The position numbers were made by a program, and so were the translations under genes. Under the pieces are notes generated by a model. That model did no database searches. It saw only the letters and a list, made by a program, of their open reading frames with translations, and had not been told where the DNA came from. A stretch of DNA of 41,443 nt from contig NZ_BAOS01000034.1 of NCBI RefSeq assembly GCF_002443295.1, forward strand, positions 88,642 through 130,084. Reading direction: 5' to 3'. This document shows, one piece after another, positions 24,998 through 34,077 of this stretch (its first letter is position 1; every line of letters starts with the position of its first letter). The stretch is from Candidatus Scalindua japonica (lineage in GTDB: Bacteria; Planctomycetota; Brocadiia; Brocadiales; Scalinduaceae).

Positions 24998-25624
24998 TCA
25001 AGGAAAGTTGAAATTATCTTGCTTCTGTGTATATGCTTTAATCCAATCAATCTCAAGTTGAAATTCACCTGCTTGTTTATTGGATATCAGGAAACCAATC
25101 TGTTGAATTTCTTCAGGACGAATAGGTTCTACGTCTTCAAGAATACGCCCTCTGAAAACCGGTACACACTCATGAAATGGAATGGATACTTTCATCCAGG
25201 TATCAGCTTCTGTTGCGAACGGATATCGATAAGATACTCCATCGAGGCGGTCACTTGTTCGTAACCGTAATTGGTATATTCTCCCATCTCCTTTTACTCG
25301 AAGCAGAATCCCATTGTAGCCATCCAAATCATATGGACGAGGTATTGTTCGCGTTGATGCAAAGCCACCGTTATTCTCAAGAGAAACGGTTCCTTTAAAA
25401 ATGGCTGTGTTGCTGTCGCTATAATCGATTTGGCTTTGTGAGAGCCCACCCATAACTCCATCGTTTAGAATCCGCCAATCTTCAGTTTCATCTGAATTAT
25501 TGAAGTCAAATATGAGACATTCCTGATTATCCATGCTTTTGTATGCTTCTTTTGCCAAGGTTTCTGGTTTAAAAGATAAGAGTATTATTACAATTAGTGA
25601 AAAATAAAACATAACTCTTTTCAT
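24998..25624 (-). CDS. CIA30-family exported protein
   Basis: A 208-residue protein. The frame is open to 25744, but ATG 25624 (MKRVMFYFSLIVIILL) begins a clear signal peptide ending TLAKEA. The body is a CIA30 (complex I intermediate-associated protein 30) beta-sandwich: DWRILNDGVMGGLSQSQ near residue 50, GYNGILLRVKGDGR, and IGFLISNKQAGEFQLEIDWI. Bacterial members are not complex I assembly factors by proof, and the fold resembles carbohydrate-binding modules. It is cotranscribed with the lipocalin just downstream. Confidence 0.85.
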   Translation of the reverse strand: MKRVMFYFSLIVIILLSFKPETLAKEAYKSMDNQECLIFDFNNSDETEDWRILNDGVMGGLSQSQIDYSDSNTAIFKGTVSLENNGGFASTRTIPRPYDLDGYNGILLRVKGDGRIYQLRLRTSDRLDGVSYRYPFATEADTWMKVSIPFHECVPVFRGRILEDVEPIRPEEIQQIGFLISNKQAGEFQLEIDWIKAYTQKQDNFNFP

Positions 25625-25785
25625 AGTTGAATACTCTATTATTCTGATAATAATTATATAAAGCGTGTCAATGGCACGAATAGAATAATGAAATGATTCC
25701 CGTAAAGATGTTATAACCATAAGATGAATATTTGTGAGGGTCAATCGTTTTCAGTTTCTTTTTTGCTTGAAAAGCTGCACTCTGA

Positions 25786-25886
25786 TTATACTCCCTGTGT
25801 CTTGACAAGTAAATTGACAATAATTTTGGATTCATGGTATGTAAACCAGTCTTTTTTAAATTTCTCCCTAGCCAGCAAATATAGGT
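25786..25886 (-). pseudogene. relic of a cytochrome-like gene C-terminus
   Basis: On the minus strand this gap encodes LAREKFKKDWFTYHESKII then VNLLVKTQGV and a stop. It is clearly related to the end of the diheme gene at 26757 (LAKNKLKKKWFGRQESEMI). Nothing upstream of about 35 codons survives, because the lipoprotein gene begins to overlap it. It is a decayed duplicate. Confidence 0.55.
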
Positions 25887-25897
25887 GATATCGCTCC

Positions 25898-26548
25898 TTA
25901 TTTGAAAGAAGTTTCTGTCTCTTCGCTAAAATTTATAACTTCGTCTCTGATTGATTCAGGTGATATGTCCAGTTTAGATAAAATATATTTTTGAATAACA
26001 TTCCATTCAGGAATTTGTGTTATCCTCAACTCAGGTTTTTGTGATAAGGGAATGAATTTGCCTGCATAAGGATAGGCATAGGTTGTTAAATATGCAACTT
26101 TGGAAGCCTCGTTTTGCTTAAGGTTTATCTTCATTGTCCCAAAATTTACTACTGTATCAGAAGCATCAATATTAATTCCGGAACTCTGATGTACAGGAAA
26201 ACCAAAATTTCCTAGGGAATGGCGAAATTCAATCGATGAAATGTAATATTGACCTTGATCTAGTGGTATGTATACAAATCCATTTTCATCAAGTTTAAAA
26301 GCTCTGAGTTTTTTATCTGACCTTTCTTTAAAAAAGATGGTAAACCCTTCACTATTTCCTAAAGGTATGTCGTTATGAAGGAACACAAAACGTCCTGTGA
26401 GTATCTTCTTTCCATTTAAGTCAGAGGATTGCTTAATGTTTAATGCTGTTGTGCTGCAGCCAAACAGAAAAGTTGCCAGAGCTGAAAGAATCAGTATTTT
26501 TTTAAAAGACGCTATGACGGGACGTTTATTTTTATGAGAAAAATTCAT
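25898..26548 (-). CDS. uncharacterised lipoprotein
   Basis: A 216-residue protein. ATG 26548 is chosen because GGAGG lies eight bases upstream; an ATG at 26563 is also open. The N-terminus ends in the lipobox LFGCS near residue 31, so it is probably a lipoprotein. The body is beta-rich with LTGRFVFLHNDIPLGNSEGF and LDENGFVYIPLDQGQYYIS, suggesting a carboxypeptidase-regulatory-like or immunoglobulin-like fold. I do not recognise the family. Confidence 0.65.
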   Translation of the reverse strand: MNFSHKNKRPVIASFKKILILSALATFLFGCSTTALNIKQSSDLNGKKILTGRFVFLHNDIPLGNSEGFTIFFKERSDKKLRAFKLDENGFVYIPLDQGQYYISSIEFRHSLGNFGFPVHQSSGINIDASDTVVNFGTMKINLKQNEASKVAYLTTYAYPYAGKFIPLSQKPELRITQIPEWNVIQKYILSKLDISPESIRDEVINFSEETETSFK

Positions 26549-26756
26549 AATTTCAGCCTCCATGATTTATATAAAAGGTTAATATGCTATTTGATTATTC
26601 AGGAATGAGATTCATTCTCTAAGACGTAAACAAAACGGAACTAAGTTTGTGTAATTGATATAATGAGTTCAGTTTTCAATAGTTTCCAAATTCTAAAATG
26701 AACTGATTTTTTCAATTAGATCAGTTTATTGAAAGCAGTTTAATTCTCCTCATTAT

Positions 26757-27325
26757 TTAGAGACTTTGTATCTTGAAAAGTAAATCTACAATCATTTCAG
26801 ACTCTTGTCTCCCAAACCATTTTTTCTTCAATTTGTTTTTAGCTAACCTGCGCATTTCAGTAACGGTTTCTTCCCAGTCCAGTCTAGATTTGCGTTCCAT
26901 AAAAATCCTGTTTCCATCATGACATATCAGACATTTTTTAACTATTTTTTGAGCTACAACATCACCACGGAAAATCGATCCTCTTTTATTAAGATACTTT
27001 GCTATGACATATAGATCTTGGTTACGAAATAGCTCTGGAGCCTTATCTATCATCCTTTTTATAATTCTCAGCCACTCTCTTCTGGTTTTCTTTGTTATAA
27101 GAATTCTGTTTAAAGAGTGACACCCCGTACACCTGTCGATAACGAGCAATCGAGCATCAGCATATTTTTTCTTCTTAGGAAAAGAGGCTATTACATCATT
27201 TTTGGTTTCAAGGATTTATAGATTATCTGCTCTCCTTCATCAGGTGTTATCCAGTAGGGGCACTTCTGGACCATTCTGATGATACAGGATCTCCACTCTT
27301 TTCCAATCATATAAAAACAGCAAGG
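26757..27325 (-). pseudogene. degraded multidomain c-type cytochrome with two CxxCH sites
   Basis: The open part (26757-27149 and a little upstream) encodes RCTGCHSLNRILITKKTRRE and, later, CLICHDGNRIFMERKSRLDW, two repeated heme modules each with CxxCH and a WxxxIxxM-type helix. It lacks an initiation codon and a signal peptide, which a c-type cytochrome needs. Upstream, in another frame, GKEWRSCIIRMVQKCPYW and then ITPDEGEQI look like a third module that ends in a stop. I read it as a broken gene. The modules resemble the heme domain of quinohemoprotein amine dehydrogenase alpha subunits, by eye only. Confidence 0.5.
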
Positions 27326-27339
27326 AAATAATCGGTCTT

Positions 27340-27612
27340 TCAGGAATATCTACCAGAAATCAAACCGATAATAAATATTACAGACCAGAGCAATGTACGT
27401 ATCCAGTTTGTTAATACCAATCTTTTAATTACTTCAATTGACTTACCTTGCTTTTGTAGTCTTTTATGAGAAGGAACTGATAAGGCAAAAGTAGATAACC
27501 AGCAACATATTACCATGATTGCACCTGCACTCTCTAAAGCTTTTAGTTCTGTAAAACAGTTTTTATGGCTTATTAAACTTTCATAAAATACATAATAGAG
27601 AATGATAGTGCA
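27340..27612 (-). pseudogene. C-terminal remnant of a small membrane protein
   Basis: An open frame without a proper start encodes ALESAGAIMVICCWLSTFAL, VPSHKRLQKQG and then LVLTNWIRTLLWSVIFIIG. The two hydrophobic helices with HKRL and LVxTNWxRT between them resemble a family of about 150-residue conserved integral membrane proteins. The first half is missing, cut off at the terminator hairpin. It fills most of the space between the cytochrome pseudogene and the peroxidase-like gene. Confidence 0.35.
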
Positions 27613-27652
27613 GGTGACCGACCTCCATTTACAAGGAGATCAGTCACCTGCA
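27609..27652 (-). terminator. strong hairpin after the multiheme operon
   Basis: TGCAGGTGAC at 27609-27618 pairs with GTCACCTGCA at 27643-27652, and inner bases ACCTCC/AGGAG extend the stem. It starts seven bases beyond the stop of the YVTN/peroxidase-like gene on the minus strand. There is no U tract after it, so it may protect the mRNA 3' end rather than terminate alone. Confidence 0.55.
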
Positions 27653-27658
27653 ATTAAT

Positions 27659-29731
27659 TTATAAAGCTTTCATAAACTCGACAAGATCCTGCAACTCCTG
27701 GTTAGACAGATGTGATGTAATACCGTGCATATCAGTTGTTGTGCAAGTGTTATCAATAGTATTCATCAAAGTCTGCGCACTACCATCATGGAAATATGTA
27801 CCTGAAGCGTAGATATCTCTCAATGTTGGAGTATCAAACTCTTTTACAAGATCAAGTCCGATAATTGGCACATCGTACTCTTCACTATAAGGCTCTACAC
27901 CTGATTCAAGAACAGTAGTATTAAAAACAGCTCCAGGTGTTGTCCTGAAACCATCTCTACCGACTCTTCCGGTTCCGACATCATGAGTCTGAGCATCACT
28001 AAACAGAGCCCTTGGATTCTTAGGATCTCCAGGATGACACTCTATGCAGCCAACCTTTGGATCACTAAATACTTTCCATCCTCTTTTCTGAGCTTCAGTC
28101 AACGAACCATCATCATTTCTGAACGGACTTCCTGTGAACTCTAAAGACCTGATGTAAGCAATCAAAGCCTCAAGTCTTTCAGGAGAGAAATTCTCACTTC
28201 TGAACACAAATCCAGGGTCACGACCACATACCCTGTCAATTGATGATGTTGCACCAACGATTTCATCAGGATGTCCTGTGAAACCTTCGTGTCTGAACGG
28301 AGGAAGATACCTTCCACCCCTGATGTACTTCGTGTTCTTCCAGCTACCCCAACCTTCATCACCAAGGTCCCAGATCGTGCCTGTTGTCTGACCTCTTTCA
28401 TAGTGGCAGCTTGCACATGAATACTCACCCTGCAGCGTCCATGATGCTTCATTAAACAAAAACTGTCCATATCGTACTAATTCACTCTTATATGGAGAGT
28501 GCTTCACTCTGTAATGTACTTCTGGAACTGTTAAAGGCTCACCTCTTTCGAGTGGCTCCCAATCAGGACCTGTTTTTATTGTAGCTATTACTACAGGCTC
28601 TTCACCTACCTGAATAACTGATACACTGTTTGTGAAATAGTTAGCAGTGTACAATGTTTTACCATCCGGTGAAAGAACAACTGAACTTGGACCCAGACCA
28701 ACATTTACTCTGTCTACCAGATAGTCAATCATAAGAGTCAAGTCATTCTTCATATCGTCAAGCTCTTCTTGCGTGCTTGAAACAACGATGTCCAACAGCT
28801 TTTCCAGATCAAGAATTGTTATCCTGTGCATACTTCTAACACCTATAAAAGCATACTTTCCGTCTGGTGATACTGTTACACCATATGGATTTCCGTCATA
28901 GTTGTTGTGCTCATCAAGCGGCATACTTGCTACCTTACCACCTTTTTTTGTCTCTACAACTGCAAGGTTGTTAGAGAAAATCTGAGCATTTTCTGCTTCA
29001 CAAACAGGCAACCAGTTCTTTGGCTGTTCCATTGTGACAAGAACGTACTTTCCATCAGGTGTGTACTCTACACCCCTCAGGTTACAACTCTGATAGATAT
29101 TTCTGTGCTCAATAACCCTTCCTGTTGCAAGATCAACGAAATCAACACCCCTGTTGATCTTACCTGTTGTATCCAGGATTACAGCACCAGTTTTTCCATC
29201 AGGTGAGATAGCGATATCTCTTGGACCGTAATCAGTAGTTCTGATTTCACCTACTTTGTTGTTCATAGCGGTGTCGATAATATCTACCGTATTCCACATA
29301 CTACCTGAACAACACACATAAGCCTTTGATCCGTCTTTTGACAGCTTTACACTACAAGGCCAGTCACCAACTTTAATTGTTTTAACAACAGCCTTATTAC
29401 CTACATCTATAACGGAAACAGTGTCACTTTCAGCATTACAGACATATAAAGTGCGACCGTCCTGTGTATAAACACTAGCTTCCGGCTGTACCTGTACAGG
29501 CACCTCTCCGGTCACCTTTCTTGACCTCGCATCAACAAACGTCACGCTATGTCCCGACTGATTACAGAGGGCCAACTGGCCTCCATCAGGCGAAACTGCT
29601 ACGTGGAATGGGGATGGATGCTCTGTCCTTACCCTTGTGCCCTGTATAAAGCCAGCACCAGCACTTTGAACCAGCGCCAAGCTTAGTATTCCCGCACTCA
29701 GGAATCCCAATATCCAAGCCTTTTTATTCAT
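27659..29731 (-). CDS. YVTN beta-propeller fused to diheme cytochrome c peroxidase-like domain
   Basis: A 690-residue exported protein. Signal peptide about residues 1-26 (ending QSAGA). Residues about 40-385 are YVTN-type propeller repeats (VAVSPDGGQLAL, ISPDGKTGAVI, LSPDGKTLYTANYFTNSVSVI). Residues about 410-690 are a MauG/CcpA-like cytochrome domain with heme sites CASCH (439-443) and CIECH (562-566) and the end motif TPTLRDIYASGTYFHDGSA. It may act as a peroxidase or, more likely in this setting, as an electron-transfer or cofactor-modifying partner of the octaheme protein encoded 31 bases upstream. GGAGG precedes the ATG. Confidence 0.9.
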   Translation of the reverse strand: MNKKAWILGFLSAGILSLALVQSAGAGFIQGTRVRTEHPSPFHVAVSPDGGQLALCNQSGHSVTFVDARSRKVTGEVPVQVQPEASVYTQDGRTLYVCNAESDTVSVIDVGNKAVVKTIKVGDWPCSVKLSKDGSKAYVCCSGSMWNTVDIIDTAMNNKVGEIRTTDYGPRDIAISPDGKTGAVILDTTGKINRGVDFVDLATGRVIEHRNIYQSCNLRGVEYTPDGKYVLVTMEQPKNWLPVCEAENAQIFSNNLAVVETKKGGKVASMPLDEHNNYDGNPYGVTVSPDGKYAFIGVRSMHRITILDLEKLLDIVVSSTQEELDDMKNDLTLMIDYLVDRVNVGLGPSSVVLSPDGKTLYTANYFTNSVSVIQVGEEPVVIATIKTGPDWEPLERGEPLTVPEVHYRVKHSPYKSELVRYGQFLFNEASWTLQGEYSCASCHYERGQTTGTIWDLGDEGWGSWKNTKYIRGGRYLPPFRHEGFTGHPDEIVGATSSIDRVCGRDPGFVFRSENFSPERLEALIAYIRSLEFTGSPFRNDDGSLTEAQKRGWKVFSDPKVGCIECHPGDPKNPRALFSDAQTHDVGTGRVGRDGFRTTPGAVFNTTVLESGVEPYSEEYDVPIIGLDLVKEFDTPTLRDIYASGTYFHDGSAQTLMNTIDNTCTTTDMHGITSHLSNQELQDLVEFMKAL

Positions 29732-29762
29732 TTTTTCCTCCTATTAAAAATTATCTAAAAAT

Positions 29763-31589
29763 TCAATCTTTCTTTCTCACTCTGAAGACTACGACAAATC
29801 CAGCGAGTACAAGTCCGGCGAAAACAATAATACCGCCAACCAATCCCGCAGATCTTTTTCTTTCATTTTTACCTAACAACTTGTCAGTTTCCAGAGCACG
29901 ATAAAGCTTCTGTGCCTCACTTTCCATTTCGTTTACTCTCTGGAATACTTTTGATGCACCGTACCACCATGAAATATCCTGTTGAACGTGTGCGGTACCT
30001 TTATAAGCATGAGCCTTATCACCAAACCACAGGTTTGTGTATATATTCTCAATGTGAGACGGGTTATTTCTTCCCGCCATAAAGACAGTGTATACACCGA
30101 GAATTGGACCATATACAGGCACTTTTCCTCCAGTGGTTTTAAACGCATTATAAATACCTTCACCCAGCAATCCAGGGCCCAGCGCGTCCGCAAGGACTTC
30201 GCCCATCGGGAATGGATCACGTTCTGATACCGGAGGGTCAAATGCATTGGCCGCAGCTAAACCATCCATAATCAGATGCGCCCTGTCCTGCATCTTCCAC
30301 ATCTCAAACATCATGTCGTCCAGATTCTCAAGATAGAGCCTGCCCCATCGTGGACTATGACAATTTGAGCACATCTCAATCCACTGTTCTCTCTTCTTTC
30401 TATTTGCTTCTGAATATATATCAAGCTTGTAATCGAGAGGCGGTAGCTTTACTCCATAAGGATAATCCTTTAATGAAGATTTAAATTCCACACTTTTTGG
30501 CGGAACGGTACCCATTCGCCATATACCTTTTGCGGCAAGTGTATGAGTGAATTTTCCTTCTTCCTGATACATATGGCAGTATTGACAGGTCGGTGTCCTG
30601 TAATCCTTACCTGGTACTATCTCGCCGAGCGGCTTATCCCAGTCCCACTCCTCTCCTTCCATATGATAAATCATTCCCATCTTTGACTCCATATATGACT
30701 CAGCGTCAGGATGGTCAAATCCCATATGGCAGCTGACACACGCTTCCGGTCTTCTTCCTTCTGCGGCAGTAAACTTATGCCTTGTGTGGCATATATCACA
30801 TTTTTCAGTTGTCCCGTGACAGTAGTCACAACCGAACATTGATGTCAGATAACCCTGCCTGGCTAATTCCGGATACCATGGTGGTACAACATTAGCAGTA
30901 AAGGTGTCTACATGATTAGGACGCCCATACTCCATTTCATCTAAATATTCATTTACCTGTTTAGGATGACAATTACCACAGATATCCGGTGTGGGCATAT
31001 GAAGCTCGTTATGGTCTTTACCGTGACACTCGCTGCAATCAACTTTATCCAGATCTCTCTCAATAAGCTCTTCAATCTGCCTTGTTCTTATAGCAAAAAA
31101 GTCGCTCTTTTTCGGATCAGCATGTGTTGATGCCCTCCAGTCATGAACAATACCAGGTGTGACCTTTTCGTGACACTCAATACACTGGTCAGCCTTGTAC
31201 TTTTCAAGAAGTTGATCATAATATGTCCCTTCCGGTCTTACATAATGCCTTGAAGGGAACCAGTACATATGTAACGGCTTAGGCTTGTAAAAATCCTGCC
31301 AAGGTCCCGCACCTTTTTCCAATCCAACATGGTCACTATACAGAGCTCTTGCCGCAGCAGATGGATAAACCTCGCTATAATAATTCCTGGCCCTTTCATG
31401 CATTTCCCTGGTAATAGGCTCTAACCCGGGACCTCCAATACCGTCTGCGGATGCTTTGTCGGCTTCAGCGCCTGTATATTCCAATTCACCTAAATAATCC
31501 GGTTCTGTTGATGCACTTGCATTTCCCGCGTGCAACACACAATAAACCGAAAAGAAAACTACTAACGTACACGTTTTTAGAAGATTCAT
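29763..31589 (-). CDS. hydroxylamine-oxidoreductase-like octaheme cytochrome c with C-terminal anchor
   Basis: A 608-residue exported multiheme cytochrome. Signal peptide about residues 1-26. Eight CxxCH sites begin at Cys136, 185, 204, 254, 264, 284, 335 and 407, with the two-heme cluster GCDYCHGTTEKCDICH typical of the HAO family. Residues about 583-603 form a transmembrane helix followed by RVRKKD, so the protein is membrane-tethered. The HAO fold tail is seen in HAYKGTAHVQQDISWWYG. I cannot confirm by eye whether the Tyr that crosslinks to the catalytic P460 heme is present, so direction (hydroxylamine/hydrazine oxidation or nitrite reduction) is open. AAAGGAGG precedes the ATG. Confidence 0.9.
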   Translation of the reverse strand: MNLLKTCTLVVFFSVYCVLHAGNASASTEPDYLGELEYTGAEADKASADGIGGPGLEPITREMHERARNYYSEVYPSAAARALYSDHVGLEKGAGPWQDFYKPKPLHMYWFPSRHYVRPEGTYYDQLLEKYKADQCIECHEKVTPGIVHDWRASTHADPKKSDFFAIRTRQIEELIERDLDKVDCSECHGKDHNELHMPTPDICGNCHPKQVNEYLDEMEYGRPNHVDTFTANVVPPWYPELARQGYLTSMFGCDYCHGTTEKCDICHTRHKFTAAEGRRPEACVSCHMGFDHPDAESYMESKMGMIYHMEGEEWDWDKPLGEIVPGKDYRTPTCQYCHMYQEEGKFTHTLAAKGIWRMGTVPPKSVEFKSSLKDYPYGVKLPPLDYKLDIYSEANRKKREQWIEMCSNCHSPRWGRLYLENLDDMMFEMWKMQDRAHLIMDGLAAANAFDPPVSERDPFPMGEVLADALGPGLLGEGIYNAFKTTGGKVPVYGPILGVYTVFMAGRNNPSHIENIYTNLWFGDKAHAYKGTAHVQQDISWWYGASKVFQRVNEMESEAQKLYRALETDKLLGKNERKRSAGLVGGIIVFAGLVLAGFVVVFRVRKKD

Positions 31590-31693
31590 TATGAAATCCT
31601 CCTTTACATTTATCTAAAAAAATAAAACATTAAAAATGATCTCTTTGTGCCTTTTAATTATTAAACAGTCAAAAACTATATAACTGCTTGACT

Positions 31694-32215
31694 TCATTTG
31701 ACAAATATTGTTTTATCCTTAGGGAGTTCATGGTAAATCTCTTCTGCGCCATCGCTCTGCCTCTTCTTCTCTGCCTCGCTTACAATACGCTGATACTTCG
31801 GTTTAAACCATTCATAAGGATCATGCTCTTTACTCTCTCTGAAAAATTTCACTCGTATCTCATGTCTCCTGCTTCTATGGCAGCCTTCTGTTCCTCCACA
31901 TTTGTTATAGGCAGGAGTGATTTTAGCAATCTTCTGACCCTCAGTTGCCTGACCTCTATCCATAAAAAACGCATATACCTCACCTGGACCGTGGCAAGCC
32001 TCACAGGTAATACCCTCTTCTTCATATGTTCCCGTCTCTTTATTGTAGCCGCTAGTGTGGCATTCATAACATTTCTTCCTATACTCCTCGTCTCCTTTGA
32101 TGAAATCAGGAGCTTCTTTGATTACATTAAAGCTTTCGAATTTTACCCTCTTCCATCTTTCGACATACGGAGCGGTAAGCCCTGTGTGACACCTGATGCA
32201 TTTCCCGCTACCCAT
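31694..32215 (-). CDS. tetraheme-type cytochrome c (c554-like), apparently lacking its signal peptide
   Basis: 173 residues with CIRCH (residues 6-10), CYECH (about 49) and CEACH (about 72), plus CGGTEGCH, which spaces the fourth Cys pair by five residues instead of two. Such proteins pass electrons from HAO-like enzymes. A c-type cytochrome needs export, yet the ATG at 32215 lies five codons from the first heme and a TAG closes the frame eight codons upstream. An ATGAAAAAG at 32228 in another frame may be the original start, separated by a frameshift. Treat it as 5'-damaged or mis-sequenced. It is 104 bases upstream of the octaheme gene. Confidence 0.75.
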   Translation of the reverse strand: MGSGKCIRCHTGLTAPYVERWKRVKFESFNVIKEAPDFIKGDEEYRKKCYECHTSGYNKETGTYEEEGITCEACHGPGEVYAFFMDRGQATEGQKIAKITPAYNKCGGTEGCHRSRRHEIRVKFFRESKEHDPYEWFKPKYQRIVSEAEKKRQSDGAEEIYHELPKDKTIFVK

Positions 32216-32834
32216 GTAAATTTCTTTTTCATTCGTCTATTTCTTTCAAATAAAGTGAGAAAATATTCCGAATAGGTTGATATGCTCAAAGAATAATGTT
32301 CAGGTAAAAACTCTTACTTTTGCGGTAACCCTTTTACGCCGTAAAATATGTTCTAACAAGGAATTTATAATATCTGCTATTTTGTATTGAATCCTTTGAT
32401 TTATCATGGAAGGGAGCCTCCAATATAAAAATTACTTAAAATAAGTGAATAGACATCATTTTCTATTCTTTACTACAAGAATAACAAGATCAATGTTTCT
32501 TAATAATGATTATTGACTAAATAAATTTCCAGTTTCTTGATAAAGAATGTGTTGGGGCAATAAAATTATTGAGTAACTTCCACCTGTTTTTCATCAGACG
32601 TTAAACATTTTTTAAAATATCCCGCTTATGATGTAAACCATTAGTATTCTTCTTTACCGTAGCGATAAGTTTTATACCTTCCATGAAATTAGTGATATTT
32701 TTTTAATATGCCAGATTATCCTGATGTTTTCGTATATTTTTTCTATTGCTTTTATTCAACAATTCTTCTATCCTTCCGCTATATATAGCAAATTATCTCA
32801 TCATCATAGTCACATACACCATTAGTTAAATAAA
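32216..32834. other. AT-rich region with one gene relic
   Basis: Apart from the DUF1722 relic at 32585-32715 I see no coding signal. It separates the minus-strand cytochrome operon from the plus-strand PAS-like gene and should hold promoters for both. Several stop codons interrupt every frame. Confidence 0.4.
32585..32715 (-). pseudogene. relic of a DUF1722 gene
   Basis: The minus strand encodes ITNFMEGIKLIATVKKNTNG, closely matching IRNLMEGLKLIATVKKNTNA of the gene at 40446-41397. DNA similarity extends over about 130 bases (compare 40612-40735). It then runs into stop codons. It is a second, dead copy of part of the DUF523-DUF1722 gene. Confidence 0.65.
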
Positions 32835-33389
32835 ATGACTAGATATAGGGATTATAAATACGAATATAGAATTGATGATAAAGATGCAATTACTTTTGTT
32901 GACCAGGATTGGTTACAATTTGCTCAAGAGAACGAAGCGCCTGATTTGACATTGGAGAAAGTTATTGGCAGCAATCTGTTGGGCCATATAGAAGATGATG
33001 CAACACGAAGTTTATACAAGAACCTCTTCGACCGTATACGTACATACGGCATTTCTACATTAATACCTTATAGATGCGATTCTCCAACCTTAAGAAGGGA
33101 ATTTGATCTTATTATCCAGCCACTTGAAAACTGGGGTATTAAATTTAAAAGTAAAATTTCGAGTATTACCATTAGTGACTACAATCCACTGCTGGACATT
33201 TCTGTGCCAAGATCAAAACAAGTTTTTGAGATATGCAGCTGTTGTAAAAATGTTCTGTTTCCAGATAAAACATGGAAGTCGCTTGAAAGAGCTTTAACCA
33301 GGGTTAATTTGAGTGATTTAATAGTACCTGAAGTTACCAATAGTGTTTGCCCTAAATGTACACAATTATTGCAGGAATGGATTAAATGA
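32835..33389 (+). CDS. PAS-like sensor domain with C-terminal cysteine pairs
   Basis: A 184-residue soluble protein. Residues about 8-120 have the alternation of a PAS fold (YEYRIDDKDAITFVDQDWLQ, later LRREFDLIIQPLENWGI). The last 55 residues carry CSCC and CPKC, four Cys that could bind zinc or a cluster. There is no output domain, so it may work through protein contact. It is transcribed opposite to the multiheme operon and could sense redox state or a ligand for it; that is speculation. The family is not one I can name. Confidence 0.6.
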   Translation: MTRYRDYKYEYRIDDKDAITFVDQDWLQFAQENEAPDLTLEKVIGSNLLGHIEDDATRSLYKNLFDRIRTYGISTLIPYRCDSPTLRREFDLIIQPLENWGIKFKSKISSITISDYNPLLDISVPRSKQVFEICSCCKNVLFPDKTWKSLERALTRVNLSDLIVPEVTNSVCPKCTQLLQEWIK

Positions 33390-33567
33390 GGTTAATTTCA
33401 ATCTATAGATCAGTTTTTATTATGAATCCTTGTTGTTTGTATCTTCCTTAAAGAAGGAGTCCTCCAGCTATCCACCTCAATCAATATCACACCAGTAATA
33501 TCACTGGTTCATTATCTAAAAATTGTCACTATTGCTTTCAATGAAGTAGTTCGTGTGTTAGATCTGG

Positions 33568-33996
33568 TTACAATATTTCCCATTCTTCAATACTTCCTTT
33601 TATCTTTTTGAAAATCGGATGGATTTTGATTCTACGAATTATTGTTAACTGATTATATAAATAAGGGTCTCTTTCTTTTAGTTTTCTTAATAGATGCTTG
33701 AATTCATAATCAACCTGACCACTTGTGACAATAATTTGATTTTTATTTCGTCTCGTTCCAATTTTGCTTCGGTTGAAGTTATAACCTCTTCTGTCGGCCT
33801 CATCTGCCACATAGGTTAAATAACATGCAATGGCGCCAATTGGATTATTGGTGTTTTTAAACCTGGTTAATTGAGGATGGTTCTTATATCCCTTCGTATT
33901 TCCCTGTAAAACATTCTGGGCAAGAAGGCATTCTCTCCATAGTGCTATCAATCCCTTAGAATCTAAATAACCAGGATGTATAGACCAGATTCTCAT
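33568..33996 (-). CDS. pyrimidine-dimer DNA glycosylase (T4 endonuclease V-related family)
   Basis: A 142-residue protein. The N-terminus MRIWSIHPGYLDSKGLIALW is the signature of the bacterial pyrimidine-dimer DNA glycosylase family, followed by RECLLAQNVLQGNTKGYKNH and the central YVADEADRRGYNFNRSKI. These enzymes cut the glycosyl bond at UV-induced cyclobutane dimers and then nick the backbone. Length is normal. It follows cbiX on the same strand with a 76-base gap. A decayed copy of its start lies at 16963-17091. Confidence 0.8.
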   Translation of the reverse strand: MRIWSIHPGYLDSKGLIALWRECLLAQNVLQGNTKGYKNHPQLTRFKNTNNPIGAIACYLTYVADEADRRGYNFNRSKIGTRRNKNQIIVTSGQVDYEFKHLLRKLKERDPYLYNQLTIIRRIKIHPIFKKIKGSIEEWEIL

Positions 33997-34077
33997 CTAT
34001 AATTGTATAAATATAACATGTAGTCCTGCCGTTACTATATAACGAAAGATTTTAAAGCGTATATGAATTGTTTTAAC
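33953..34077. repeat. intact counterpart of the 16963-17091 repeat
   Basis: It covers the 5' end of the glycosylase gene, its leader, and the last bases of cbiX. About 125 bases are shared with the relic upstream of NiSOD, with scattered substitutions and one or two indels in my hand alignment. Confidence 0.7.
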
